A program made the position numbers and the translations under genes. From an uncultured Bordetella sp. (lineage in GTDB: Bacteria; Pseudomonadota; Gammaproteobacteria; Burkholderiales; Burkholderiaceae_B): DNA of 7,529 nucleotides. The notes beneath the pieces are model-generated. The model saw only the letters and a list, made by a program, of their open reading frames with translations, had not been told where the DNA came from and searched no databases. Below, one piece after another: positions 1-6,412 of the stretch; position 1 is the stretch's first letter; each line of letters starts with the position of its first letter. The stretch lies in contig CALGFL010000222.1 in the NCBI GenBank assembly GCA_937881145.1, forward strand, positions 1-7,529. The letters run 5' to 3'.

Positions 1-825
1 ATTGGGCAGGATCCGCGCGCCCATGTCGGAATAGAAGCTGTAGCCCGCGCCGAAGGTCAGCAGTTGCTCCATGGCGAGCGAGGTTCCGGCGTCGCCCGCG
101 GGCAGCGACTTGCCGATATTGCCGGCCGCGGTGGCCGCCGATTCGTGCGTGGAAATGGGATGCACCGTGTCGTTGATGTTCTCGAGGTACATCTTCCAAT
201 TGCATCGCATCACGTTGCGCAGCGGGGCGCCCACCACTTCCAGCTCGCCCACTGGCGAGCGCGCCACCATATTGTCCAGCGTGGCCAGCACGGCGGGATC
301 GAAATAGCTGTCGAAGTCCGGCCCCGTCTTGCCCAGGCGCACGAACACGAAGCCCTTGTAATCGCGCATACCGCCCGGTTCGGCCAGGCCCTGGGCCGAA
401 GGGCTGTCGGCCAGGCCGGTGCCTTCGTAGTCGTTCTTGAGCGGCACCGACATCAGCTTGCCGTCGAGCTTGTAGGTCCACGCGTGATAGGGGCAGCGCA
501 GGAACTTGCCCGCATTGCCCTGGCGTTCATGCAGCAGCTGGCTGCCCTTGTGCGCGCAGCGGTTCAAGCGCACGGCCACCGCGCCGTCGGCCTGGCGCAG
601 CATGACGAGCGACTGGCCGGCGATCTCGGTCGTGTAGTAGTCGCCCGTCCTGGGCACCAGGCTGGCGTGGCCCAGGAAGATCCAGGCACGCTTCCACAGC
701 CTTTCCTGTTCGAGCCGGTAGACCCGTTCGCTGATGTAAATGTCGCGATGGACGCGGTCGGCTTGAACCAGGCCGGCCACCGATTCGTCACCGGCGTCCG
801 GCGGCATATGCGGAGACTGAGACAT
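1..825 (-). CDS. Rieske [2Fe-2S] aromatic-ring-hydroxylating oxygenase, alpha subunit (3' end off window)
   Basis: The visible 275 residues cover the N-terminal Rieske domain and the start of the catalytic domain of a Rieske non-heme iron oxygenase alpha subunit. The enzyme would use O2 and reductant to hydroxylate or dealkylate a small organic substrate in the cytoplasm. Cys90-x-His92 and Cys111-x2-His114 are the [2Fe-2S] ligands. Asp219-x2-His222-x4-His227 matches the bridging Asp and two of the three mononuclear-iron ligands; the last acidic ligand should lie beyond the left edge. Family members are usually 400-450 residues, so about 60% is seen. The start at 825 has CGAGGG five bases upstream (831-836) and lies 20 bp after the ATPase stop, so the gene ends the transporter operon as far as visible. 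The usual HRG and YHGW around the cluster read HKG and YHAW. No reductase gene is in the window. The family is secure; the substrate is unknown. Confidence 0.93.
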   Translation of the reverse strand, partial: MSQSPHMPPDAGDESVAGLVQADRVHRDIYISERVYRLEQERLWKRAWIFLGHASLVPRTGDYYTTEIAGQSLVMLRQADGAVAVRLNRCAHKGSQLLHERQGNAGKFLRCPYHAWTYKLDGKLMSVPLKNDYEGTGLADSPSAQGLAEPGGMRDYKGFVFVRLGKTGPDFDSYFDPAVLATLDNMVARSPVGELEVVGAPLRNVMRCNWKMYLENINDTVHPISTHESAATAAGNIGKSLPAGDAGTSLAMEQLLTFGAGYSFYSDMGARILPN

Positions 826-845
826 GATGACCCTCGTGAAGCGTG

Positions 846-2699
846 TCAGGCCGCGGCGGCCGGCAGAACGGGCGGCCACACGGCGTCGCCCGATTCCGGC
901 GGCACCGCCGCGATCAGGGCGCGGGTGTATTCGTGCTGCGGCGATTTGAAGACCTGCTCGGTCTCGCCTGCCTCGACCACCACGCCGCGGTGCATGACCA
1001 TGACGCGGTTGCACAGGTAGCGCACCACGGCCAGGTCGTGCGAAATGAAGACCAGGCCGATGCCCAGCTCGCGGTTCAGGCGCAGCAGCATGTTCAGGAT
1101 GAGCGCTTGCACCGAGACGTCCAGGCCGGAGACGATCTCGTCGGCCACCAGCATGCGCGGCGTCAGGCACAGGGCGCGGGCAATGTTGACGCGCTGCTTC
1201 TGTCCGCCCGACAGCTGCGAAGGCAGGCGCCCGAGCGCGCCGGGCGACAGGCCCACGGCCTGCATCAGGCGCTGCGCGGCGGCCATGCGGTCGGCGGCCT
1301 GTTCGGAGCCGGCGCCGTCGGCTTCGAGTATCTGCGTGACCAGATCGGCGACGCGGCGGCGCGGGTTGAGCGCCGAATCGGGGTTCTGGAACACCATCTG
1401 CACGGTCTTGCGCAATGCGCGCGCCTGCCCGGCATCGGCGGCGTGGCGGTCCTGGCCGTCGATCAGGATGCTGCCGCCCGTGGGCGGCGCCAGGCCCATC
1501 AGCAGGCGCGCCATGGACGTCTTGCCGCTGCCGCTCTCGCCCACGATGCCGAGGAACTCTCCCGGCGCCACGGTGAAGGACACCGGCTGCACGACTTGTA
1601 TGGGGTCGGCCTTTTTCCAAAGGCTGGAGCGGCCCGGATAGCTGAGCGACACGTTGCGCATTTCGACCAGCGGCCTGGCGTGGCGTTCTCCGGCCGGCAG
1701 GGCTGGCGCGGCCCGGGCCGCGCCGCAATCGGACGCGGGAATGATTTCCAGGCAACGCGCCCGGCGACCTTCGTCGCGCGGCAGCAGGGCCGGCGGGCGG
1801 TGTGCGCATTCGGGTTGGCGCGCCGCGCAGCGCGAGTAGTAGCGGCAGCCCTGGATATCGGGGAAGTCGCTGACGGCCGGCATGAAGTCCGACAGCGACG
1901 GCAGCGCCACGCGTTCGCCGTGCAGTGCCGGCGCCGCGTTCTTGAGGGTGAGCGTGTAGGGATGGACGGGGGCATCGAGCACCTGCGCGGCCGAACCGTA
2001 CTCGACCACTTCGCCGGCATACAGCACGGCCACGTTGTCGCACACGTGCGCGGCCAGGCGCAGGTCGTGCGTTATCAGGATGACGGCCGTGCCGTGGCGC
2101 CGCTGCTGCTCGCGCAGCACGCGCATGATCTGCGCCTGCGTCATCACGTCCAGCGCGGTGGTGGGTTCGTCGGCCACGATCAGCGCGGGTTCGCCGCAGA
2201 AGGCCATGGCGATGAGAATGCGCTGGCACTGCCCGCCCGACAATTGATGCGGGTAGCGCGCCAGGATGGCTTCGCCGTTGGGCAGGCCCACCTCGGCCAG
2301 GCGGTCCAGCGCCGTCTGCCGCCATTGCGTCCTGGGTTCGCCCACGTGCTCCAGGTGCTCGAACAGTTGCTGGCGCACGGTGAGCACCGGGTTCAGGCCC
2401 GACAGCGGCTCTTGCGGAATGAAAGCGATGCGCCGGCCCAGCAGGGCGCGATGCTGCTTGCGCGGCAGCGTCAGCAAGTCCAGGCCTTCGAAGCGCACGG
2501 CGCCCTGGGTCACGGCAAAGCCGGGCGGGATCTCGCCGGCGATCACGCGCCCGACCATGCTCTTGCCCGCGCCCGATTCGCCCACCAGGCCCAGCATGGC
2601 GCCGGGCTCGACGCTCAGATCGATGCCGCGCAGCACGTCGGCGCGCTTGCCCGCCACGTTCAGCGACAGCGTCAGTTCATGAAATTCGACGGCGGCCAT
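846..2699 (-). CDS. Fused double-ATPase subunit of a dipeptide/oligopeptide-type ABC importer
   Basis: This 617-residue protein joins the two ATPase subunits (DppD-like then DppF-like) that are separate in classical Dpp/Opp systems; GsiA and YejF have the same fused layout. Domain 1 has Walker A GESGAGKS (40-47), Q-loop Gln96, signature LSGGQ (153-157), Walker B ending DEP (177-179) and switch His211. It is followed by the oligopeptide-transporter C-terminal extension with HPYT (246-249) and four cysteines, Cys285, 291, 298 and 316, resembling the Fe-S motif reported in DppD-type ATPases. Domain 2 has Walker A GESGSGKT (387-394), Gln438, LSGGQ (496-500), Asp520-Glu521 and His554, and lacks the cysteine-rich extension. 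Its Walker B continuation reads DEIVSGLD rather than DEPTSALD, but the catalytic Glu is kept. The protein would act on the inner membrane face, powering the two permeases encoded just upstream. It starts 3 bp after the permease stop. Both ATP sites look competent. Confidence 0.95.
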   Translation of the reverse strand: MAAVEFHELTLSLNVAGKRADVLRGIDLSVEPGAMLGLVGESGAGKSMVGRVIAGEIPPGFAVTQGAVRFEGLDLLTLPRKQHRALLGRRIAFIPQEPLSGLNPVLTVRQQLFEHLEHVGEPRTQWRQTALDRLAEVGLPNGEAILARYPHQLSGGQCQRILIAMAFCGEPALIVADEPTTALDVMTQAQIMRVLREQQRRHGTAVILITHDLRLAAHVCDNVAVLYAGEVVEYGSAAQVLDAPVHPYTLTLKNAAPALHGERVALPSLSDFMPAVSDFPDIQGCRYYSRCAARQPECAHRPPALLPRDEGRRARCLEIIPASDCGAARAAPALPAGERHARPLVEMRNVSLSYPGRSSLWKKADPIQVVQPVSFTVAPGEFLGIVGESGSGKTSMARLLMGLAPPTGGSILIDGQDRHAADAGQARALRKTVQMVFQNPDSALNPRRRVADLVTQILEADGAGSEQAADRMAAAQRLMQAVGLSPGALGRLPSQLSGGQKQRVNIARALCLTPRMLVADEIVSGLDVSVQALILNMLLRLNRELGIGLVFISHDLAVVRYLCNRVMVMHRGVVVEAGETEQVFKSPQHEYTRALIAAVPPESGDAVWPPVLPAAAA

Positions 2700-2702
2700 C
2701 GT

Positions 2703-3593
2703 TTACACCCGGGAACTGTCGGCGCGCGGGTCCAGCGCCTGGCGCAGGCCGTCGGACAGCAAGTTGAACCCCAGCACCGTGATTACGATGCCCAGCACCG
2801 GCGGGATCAGGTTCCAGATGTTTTCCTGCATGACCCCGCGCGCGTCGGCGATCATCACGCCCCAGGCCACCGTGTTGGCCGGTACCGACAGGCCGACAAA
2901 GCTCAGGATAGCCTCGACCACGATGGCCACGCCCATCTCCAGGCTGAAGAGCGTGATGATGAGCGGCACCAGGCCGGGCAACATTTCGCGCAGCATGATG
3001 CGCAAGTGCGAGAAGCCCATCAGACGGGCCGCGATCACGTAATCGCGGCGGCGGATCACCAGGGCTTCCGAGCGCACGACGCGACAGAAACGCGTCCAGT
3101 CGACCACGATCACCGACAGGATCACATTGCCCACGCCGGGTCCCAGGCCCACCATCAGGATCAGCGACAGCACGACCGGCGGGAACGACATCCACAGGTC
3201 GACCAGGTAGCCGATGGCGCGATCGACCTTGCCGCCGAAATACGAAGCCAGCAGGGCCAGCGCGCAGCCCAGCAGCATGGTGCCCACGGCCGAGCACAGG
3301 CCCACCCACAGCGCCACGCGCGAGCCGAAGATCAGGCGCGAGAGAATGCAGCGGCCCAGGCTGTCGGTGCCCAGCGGATATTGCGCCATGCCGTCGGCCA
3401 TCCAGGCCGGCGGCAGCAAGGGCGAGAGCAGGTCTTGCGAGAGCGGATCGTTCGGCGCGATCCAGGGCGCGAAAATCGCCACCAGCACCAGCGCCAGCAC
3501 GATGACGCCGCCCGCCACGGTCTTGGGAGAACGCAACAGCGCGCGCGCGGTCTGGCGCCACTGGCCGCTTGCGTGGATTGCCAGGGTAGACAT
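2703..3593 (-). CDS. ABC importer inner-membrane permease, DppC/OppC type
   Basis: This 296-residue inner-membrane protein is the second permease of the importer. It has an N-terminal membrane helix (about 29-46) followed by a periplasmic loop with the family pattern PLGTD (73-77). A core of about five more helices follows (roughly 93-118, 137-165, 208-235 and 264-285, with less clear boundaries between). The cytoplasmic EAA loop that docks onto the ATPase spans about 176-206, with Ala188-Ala189, Gly193 and Leu205-Pro206. The reading frame stays open far upstream to 4160, but that part is the shadow of the neighbouring permease. The start at 3593 is preferred because it gives a normal DppC N terminus, is preceded by GAGGG seven bases upstream, and overlaps the previous stop as TGATG, a typical translational-coupling junction. 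It pairs with the DppB-type protein to form the channel; substrate unknown. Confidence 0.94.
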   Translation of the reverse strand: MSTLAIHASGQWRQTARALLRSPKTVAGGVIVLALVLVAIFAPWIAPNDPLSQDLLSPLLPPAWMADGMAQYPLGTDSLGRCILSRLIFGSRVALWVGLCSAVGTMLLGCALALLASYFGGKVDRAIGYLVDLWMSFPPVVLSLILMVGLGPGVGNVILSVIVVDWTRFCRVVRSEALVIRRRDYVIAARLMGFSHLRIMLREMLPGLVPLIITLFSLEMGVAIVVEAILSFVGLSVPANTVAWGVMIADARGVMQENIWNLIPPVLGIVITVLGFNLLSDGLRQALDPRADSSRV

Positions 3594-4609
3594 CAGGCGT
3601 CCCTCAGGCGCGGATTGACCACCGTGTACAGGCAGTCGACACAAGTATTGATGACCAGGATGATGACGCAGAACACCAGGGCGATGCCCTGGATCAGCGG
3701 CAGATCGTGGTTGCGCACGGCTTGCACCATCAGGTTGCCCAGGCCGGGAAAGGAAAAGATCATCTCGATGAGCAGTGTGCCGCCGAACAAAAAGCCGAAC
3801 TGCACGCCGATGAGCGTGAGCGTGGGCAGCGCCGCGTTCTTGAACATGTGCCGCAGCACGATGCGCGTATCGGACTGGCCGCGCAGCCGCGCCACCATGG
3901 CGTACTGCTCGCCGGCCGCTTCCAGCAGGCTGGCGCGCAGCACGCGGATGATGAGCGGGGCAAAGCCCAGCGCCAACGCCAGCGCCGGCAGCAGCAGGTG
4001 CGAGAAGGCATTGCCCCAGGCATGGAAATCGCCGCGCAAGAGAAAGTCGATCAGCGCGAAGCCGGTGGTCTTGGGCGGTGCGATGTCGGCGCCGAAGCGG
4101 TCCGAGAAGGGCAGGATCGGCCACATCACGCCCAGGAGCAGCATCAGGAAGATGCCCCACAGAAAAGACGGCACCGAAATCAGCAGCACCACGAAGCTGT
4201 CGGCCAGCAGCTCGCCGCGCCGCTTGTTCAGCGCATAGAGCAGCAGGCCGCCGGGGATGCTGATGATGAGCGAGAACACCAGCGCCACGACCGACAGCTC
4301 GACCGTGGCAGGCAGGGTGGTGGCGATCAGGTGGGTCACCGTCTCGCCCGACGTGATGGAGCGTCCCAGGTCACCGTGCAGGGCGTGGCTCAGCCAGATG
4401 CCGTATTGCACCGGCAAGGACCGGTCCAGCCCCAGGGCCGCGCGCAGCGATTCGATCTCGGTCGGCGTGGCGGTGGGCGGCAGCATCATGGCCAGCGGAT
4501 CGGCCGGCAGCATGCGCAGCACCACGAAGACCACCACCGACAGCGCGAAGATCATCGGTATCGCGATGAGCGCGCGCGCGAGCACCTGACGGGCCAGGAC
4601 GGCAAGCAT
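3593..4609 (-). CDS. ABC importer inner-membrane permease, DppB/OppB type
   Basis: This 338-residue permease is the first channel subunit. Features seen are the N-terminal membrane helix (about 11-33), a periplasmic segment with the family hallmark GDLGRS (79-84), further helices near 99-127, 136-163, 204-224, 264-285 and 305-328, and the cytoplasmic EAA loop around 227-262 (Glu234, Tyr236, Ala240-Arg241, Gly244, Leu261-Pro262). The C terminus VNPRLRDA is typical for DppB proteins. The frame is open upstream to 4723, but those 38 extra codons lie inside the binding-protein gene and look non-native. The start at 4609 gives the expected N terminus and lies 2 bp after the upstream stop, with AAGAAG in the last codons of that gene as a likely ribosome site. 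The family is secure and the length is normal. Confidence 0.95.
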   Translation of the reverse strand: MLAVLARQVLARALIAIPMIFALSVVVFVVLRMLPADPLAMMLPPTATPTEIESLRAALGLDRSLPVQYGIWLSHALHGDLGRSITSGETVTHLIATTLPATVELSVVALVFSLIISIPGGLLLYALNKRRGELLADSFVVLLISVPSFLWGIFLMLLLGVMWPILPFSDRFGADIAPPKTTGFALIDFLLRGDFHAWGNAFSHLLLPALALALGFAPLIIRVLRASLLEAAGEQYAMVARLRGQSDTRIVLRHMFKNAALPTLTLIGVQFGFLFGGTLLIEMIFSFPGLGNLMVQAVRNHDLPLIQGIALVFCVIILVINTCVDCLYTVVNPRLRDA

Positions 4610-4611
4610 GG

Positions 4612-6153
4612 CTACTTCTTCCAGCTGTACTCTTGCGGCATGATGTAGCCGGTCTGGTAAGTGGTCAGATTCAGTGTCTTCTTGTAGGCGATGGTCGTCA
4701 CGCTCTGGATCAGCGGGATGCACCAGGCATCGTCGGTGGCCTTTTTCTCGATCGCCTGGTAGCCGGCGATGCGCTGGGCTTGCGGCAATGCCGAGAGCTG
4801 CTTGAAGGTGTCGGCAAGCTCAGGCTGCTTCCAGGCCGAGAACGGCAGGTTGGGGTTCAGGATGTAGCCGGCGAAGATTTCCGGGTCGGCCGTGGCGTTG
4901 TCCCAGCTGTAGAGCATGGGGCCGGTCAGCTTGGACGAATGGCTCAGTTCCATGTACTTGGCCAGGGTCACTTCCTGCAGGTCGGCCTTGATGCCGATCC
5001 TGGACCACATCTGCACGAGGGCGCGGGCCATGTCGTAGTCGCCCGGCGTCGAGCCGTTGGCCGACATGAAGGGAATCTCCAGCGGCTTGCCGGGGCTGTA
5101 GCCGGCCTGGGCCAGCTCGGCCTCGGCGGCCTTGGGGTCGTACTTCACGTCGACGTCGTCGACGTAGGCCGGCGTGCCGGGAAGGGCCAGCACCGAGATC
5201 GGCTTGGCCGTGTTGGCGAAGAAGGCGCGCGACAGGGCCTGCTTGTTGATGGCCAACTGCATGGCGCGGCGCACGTGCACGTTCTGCAGGGCAGGCACGT
5301 AGCTGGGCAGCTGCACGATGAAGATCTGCGTGTACGGGTAGATCTTGGACACGAGCTTGCTGTCTTTCTTCAGGCGCTCGGCGTCGCGCACGGGGATCTG
5401 CGCGGCCACGTCGGCGCGGCCCGATTCCAGCATCGCCACGCGGGCCGACGTGTCGGGCGCGAAGTTGAAGACCACGCGCTTGATGGCGGGCTTGGGGCCC
5501 CAGTAGCCGTCGTAGGCTTCGAGCACGGCGCGCGAGCCGCGCTCATAGCTCACCAGCTTGTAGGGGCCTGCGCCGATCGGGTGCGCCAGGAACTGGTCCG
5601 TGCCGACCTTTTCGATATACGCCTTGGGCAGGATGTAGGCCGTCATGAAGGCCAGCCAGGCCGGGGCCGTGGGGTTGGGATTCTTGAAATCCATCACCGC
5701 TTCGGTGGGCGACTTGATCTCGATGTTCGACAGCTTGTTGGTGAAGGTGCTGTTGATCACCAGCTTCTTGTCGGTCTGGGGCCGGTCGAAGAAGGTGTAT
5801 TTGAAGTCGTCGGTGGTGAGCTTGCTGCCGTCCTGGAAAGTGACGCCGCTGCGCAGCACGATGTCCAGGCGGGTGTTCTTGTCGTCCAGCCATTTCCAGG
5901 ACTCGATCAGGCGCGGCGTGATCTCGAGCTTGTCGTTGATCAGCAGCGGCGAATCGAATACGGCCTTGTAGAGCGACTGGGCGGCGGGCCAGGTGCCCGC
6001 GGTGGGGTCCCAACTGGGCACGTCGACCGGATAGGCGATGGTCAGCTCGTTGCCGGCGGCGTGAGCGGCCGGGGCGATGGCTGCGCAGCCCAGCGCCATC
6101 ACACAGGAAGCGAGCGCTCGACGGGCAAGCGCGGACAGCGAACGGGTACTCAT
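4612..6153 (-). CDS. Periplasmic solute-binding protein, family 5 (DppA/OppA-like)
   Basis: This 513-residue secreted protein would capture the substrate in the periplasm and deliver it to the two permeases. Residues 1-32 form a standard signal peptide: arginines at 4, 11 and 12, a hydrophobic core, and AHA before probable cleavage at 32/33. Family 5 hallmarks include the segment around 96-122 with RSGVTFQDG (101-109) and TTDDF (113-117), GAGPYKL (194-200), GYWGP (216-220), and the SWDNATADP block (416-424). The start at 6153 is chosen because GGAGGT lies four bases upstream and the signal peptide follows directly; an upstream ATG at 6183 would only add ten residues before it. It is the first gene of the operon. 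At the position equivalent to the peptide-amine-binding Asp of DppA and OppA it has Ala420, so the ligand may not be a normal peptide. Candidates include modified peptides, amides, opines or other small amphiphilic compounds. Confidence 0.95.
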   Translation of the reverse strand: MSTRSLSALARRALASCVMALGCAAIAPAAHAAGNELTIAYPVDVPSWDPTAGTWPAAQSLYKAVFDSPLLINDKLEITPRLIESWKWLDDKNTRLDIVLRSGVTFQDGSKLTTDDFKYTFFDRPQTDKKLVINSTFTNKLSNIEIKSPTEAVMDFKNPNPTAPAWLAFMTAYILPKAYIEKVGTDQFLAHPIGAGPYKLVSYERGSRAVLEAYDGYWGPKPAIKRVVFNFAPDTSARVAMLESGRADVAAQIPVRDAERLKKDSKLVSKIYPYTQIFIVQLPSYVPALQNVHVRRAMQLAINKQALSRAFFANTAKPISVLALPGTPAYVDDVDVKYDPKAAEAELAQAGYSPGKPLEIPFMSANGSTPGDYDMARALVQMWSRIGIKADLQEVTLAKYMELSHSSKLTGPMLYSWDNATADPEIFAGYILNPNLPFSAWKQPELADTFKQLSALPQAQRIAGYQAIEKKATDDAWCIPLIQSVTTIAYKKTLNLTTYQTGYIMPQEYSWKK

Positions 6154-6157
6154 GTGC

Positions 6158-6163
6158 ACCTCC
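6158..6163 (-). promoter_or_regulatory. Ribosome binding site of the solute-binding protein gene
   Basis: GGAGGT on the minus strand, four bases before the ATG at 6153. It is the strongest Shine-Dalgarno match in the operon, as expected for an abundant binding protein, and it decides the start against the ATG ten codons upstream. Confidence 0.8.
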
Positions 6164-6205
6164 AAAACACGAGATCGGGACAAAGGGAGCAGCAGCGTCT
6201 CAAAC

Positions 6206-6232
6206 CATATACTGCAAGGCGAAATTCGCCAA
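6206..6232 (-). promoter_or_regulatory. Possible sigma70-type promoter of the transporter-oxygenase operon
   Basis: On the minus strand TTGGCG (6232-6227, four of six matches to TTGACA) is followed after 15 bp by TATATG (6211-6206, four of six matches to TATAAT), about 50 bp upstream of the first start codon. The spacer is shorter than the ideal 17 bp, which would fit a weak or activator-dependent promoter. It is inferred from consensus resemblance only. The -35 element overlaps the palindrome at 6218-6230. Confidence 0.35.
6218..6230. repeat. 13-bp perfect palindrome, candidate operator
   Basis: GGCGAA-A-TTCGCC has perfect six-base arms around a single central base. It overlaps the possible -35 box of the operon, a position where a bound GntR-family dimer would block or alter transcription. 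Six-base arms can occur by chance in a region of this size, so the operator role is only a suggestion. Confidence 0.4.
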
Positions 6233-6263
6233 TTAGTTTAGGTTTAAAGTTAATTTATTTATT

Positions 6264-6285
6264 TAAAAACAGGTGGTTGTTTTTA
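6264..6285. repeat. 22-bp perfect inverted repeat in the divergent intergenic region, candidate operator
   Basis: TAAAAACA and TGTTTTTA are exact reverse complements of eight bases each, separated by GGTGGT. The repeat lies near the middle of the AT-rich core between the regulator and the operon. The arms are longer than expected by chance in 259 bp, although AT richness raises the odds somewhat. It could be the binding site of the divergent GntR regulator or of another dimeric protein. It is unlikely to be a terminator because the stem is almost entirely A-T and no gene ends nearby. Confidence 0.5.
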
Positions 6286-6402
6286 TCAAGAAGAATATAT
6301 TGTTTAAGTGAAAACCCTGATTACCTGCCCTTCTCATTAAGGGGATCGTTAGTCTAGGATGCGCCGACCCCCGGTCTTGTACCGAGCCGCCGAACCGCAC
6401 AA

Positions 6403-6408
6403 GAGGAG
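6403..6408 (+). promoter_or_regulatory. Ribosome binding site of the GntR regulator
   Basis: GAGGAG lies four bases before the ATG at 6413. It supports this start over the in-frame ATG at 6359, whose 18 extra residues look unlike a GntR N terminus. Confidence 0.75.
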
Positions 6409-6412
6409 CGCC

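Larger units (their letters stand above)
6154..6412. promoter_or_regulatory. Divergent intergenic control region
   Basis: This gene-free stretch separates two divergent starts and should hold both promoters. Its centre (about 6231-6310) is strongly AT-rich compared with the GC-rich genes around it. It contains the two inverted repeats listed separately, two TTTAAA copies at 6243-6248 and 6262-6267, and a weaker CCCTT-N6-AAGGG inverted repeat at 6328-6343. TATATT at 6296-6301 could be a -10 box for the regulator, but I see no convincing -35 partner. Confidence 0.65.

Noticed and set aside
2703..4160. Longer version of the DppC-type permease starting at 4160
   Set aside because: The extra N-terminal part overlaps the DppB-type gene in another frame and has no permease character. 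The TGATG junction at 3593 gives a normal N terminus.
843..4238. A plus-strand open frame of 1131 codons antisense to the ATPase and permease genes
   Set aside because: It has no recognisable domain, is rich in Arg, His, Gln and Ala, and lies opposite genes with clear family motifs. It is a typical GC-rich antisense open frame.
3593..4723. Longer version of the DppB-type permease starting at 4723
   Set aside because: The added 38 residues are charged, overlap the binding protein gene and precede a normal DppB N terminus starting at 4609.
6055..6153. Lipoprotein signal in the binding protein (Cys23 after Leu-Gly)
   Set aside because: The residues before Cys23 do not form a lipobox, with Ala rather than Leu at -3. 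AHA at 30-32 is a good ordinary signal-peptidase site, so the protein is probably soluble in the periplasm.
4633..6357. A plus-strand open frame of 574 codons antisense to the binding protein gene
   Set aside because: Low-complexity Gly, Val, His and Arg-rich translation with no motif, opposite a clearly real gene with a strong ribosome site.
6359..6412. Upstream in-frame ATG for the GntR regulator at 6359
   Set aside because: It lacks a suitably spaced ribosome site and adds 18 Pro/Arg-rich residues, while 6413 has GAGGAG four bases before it.
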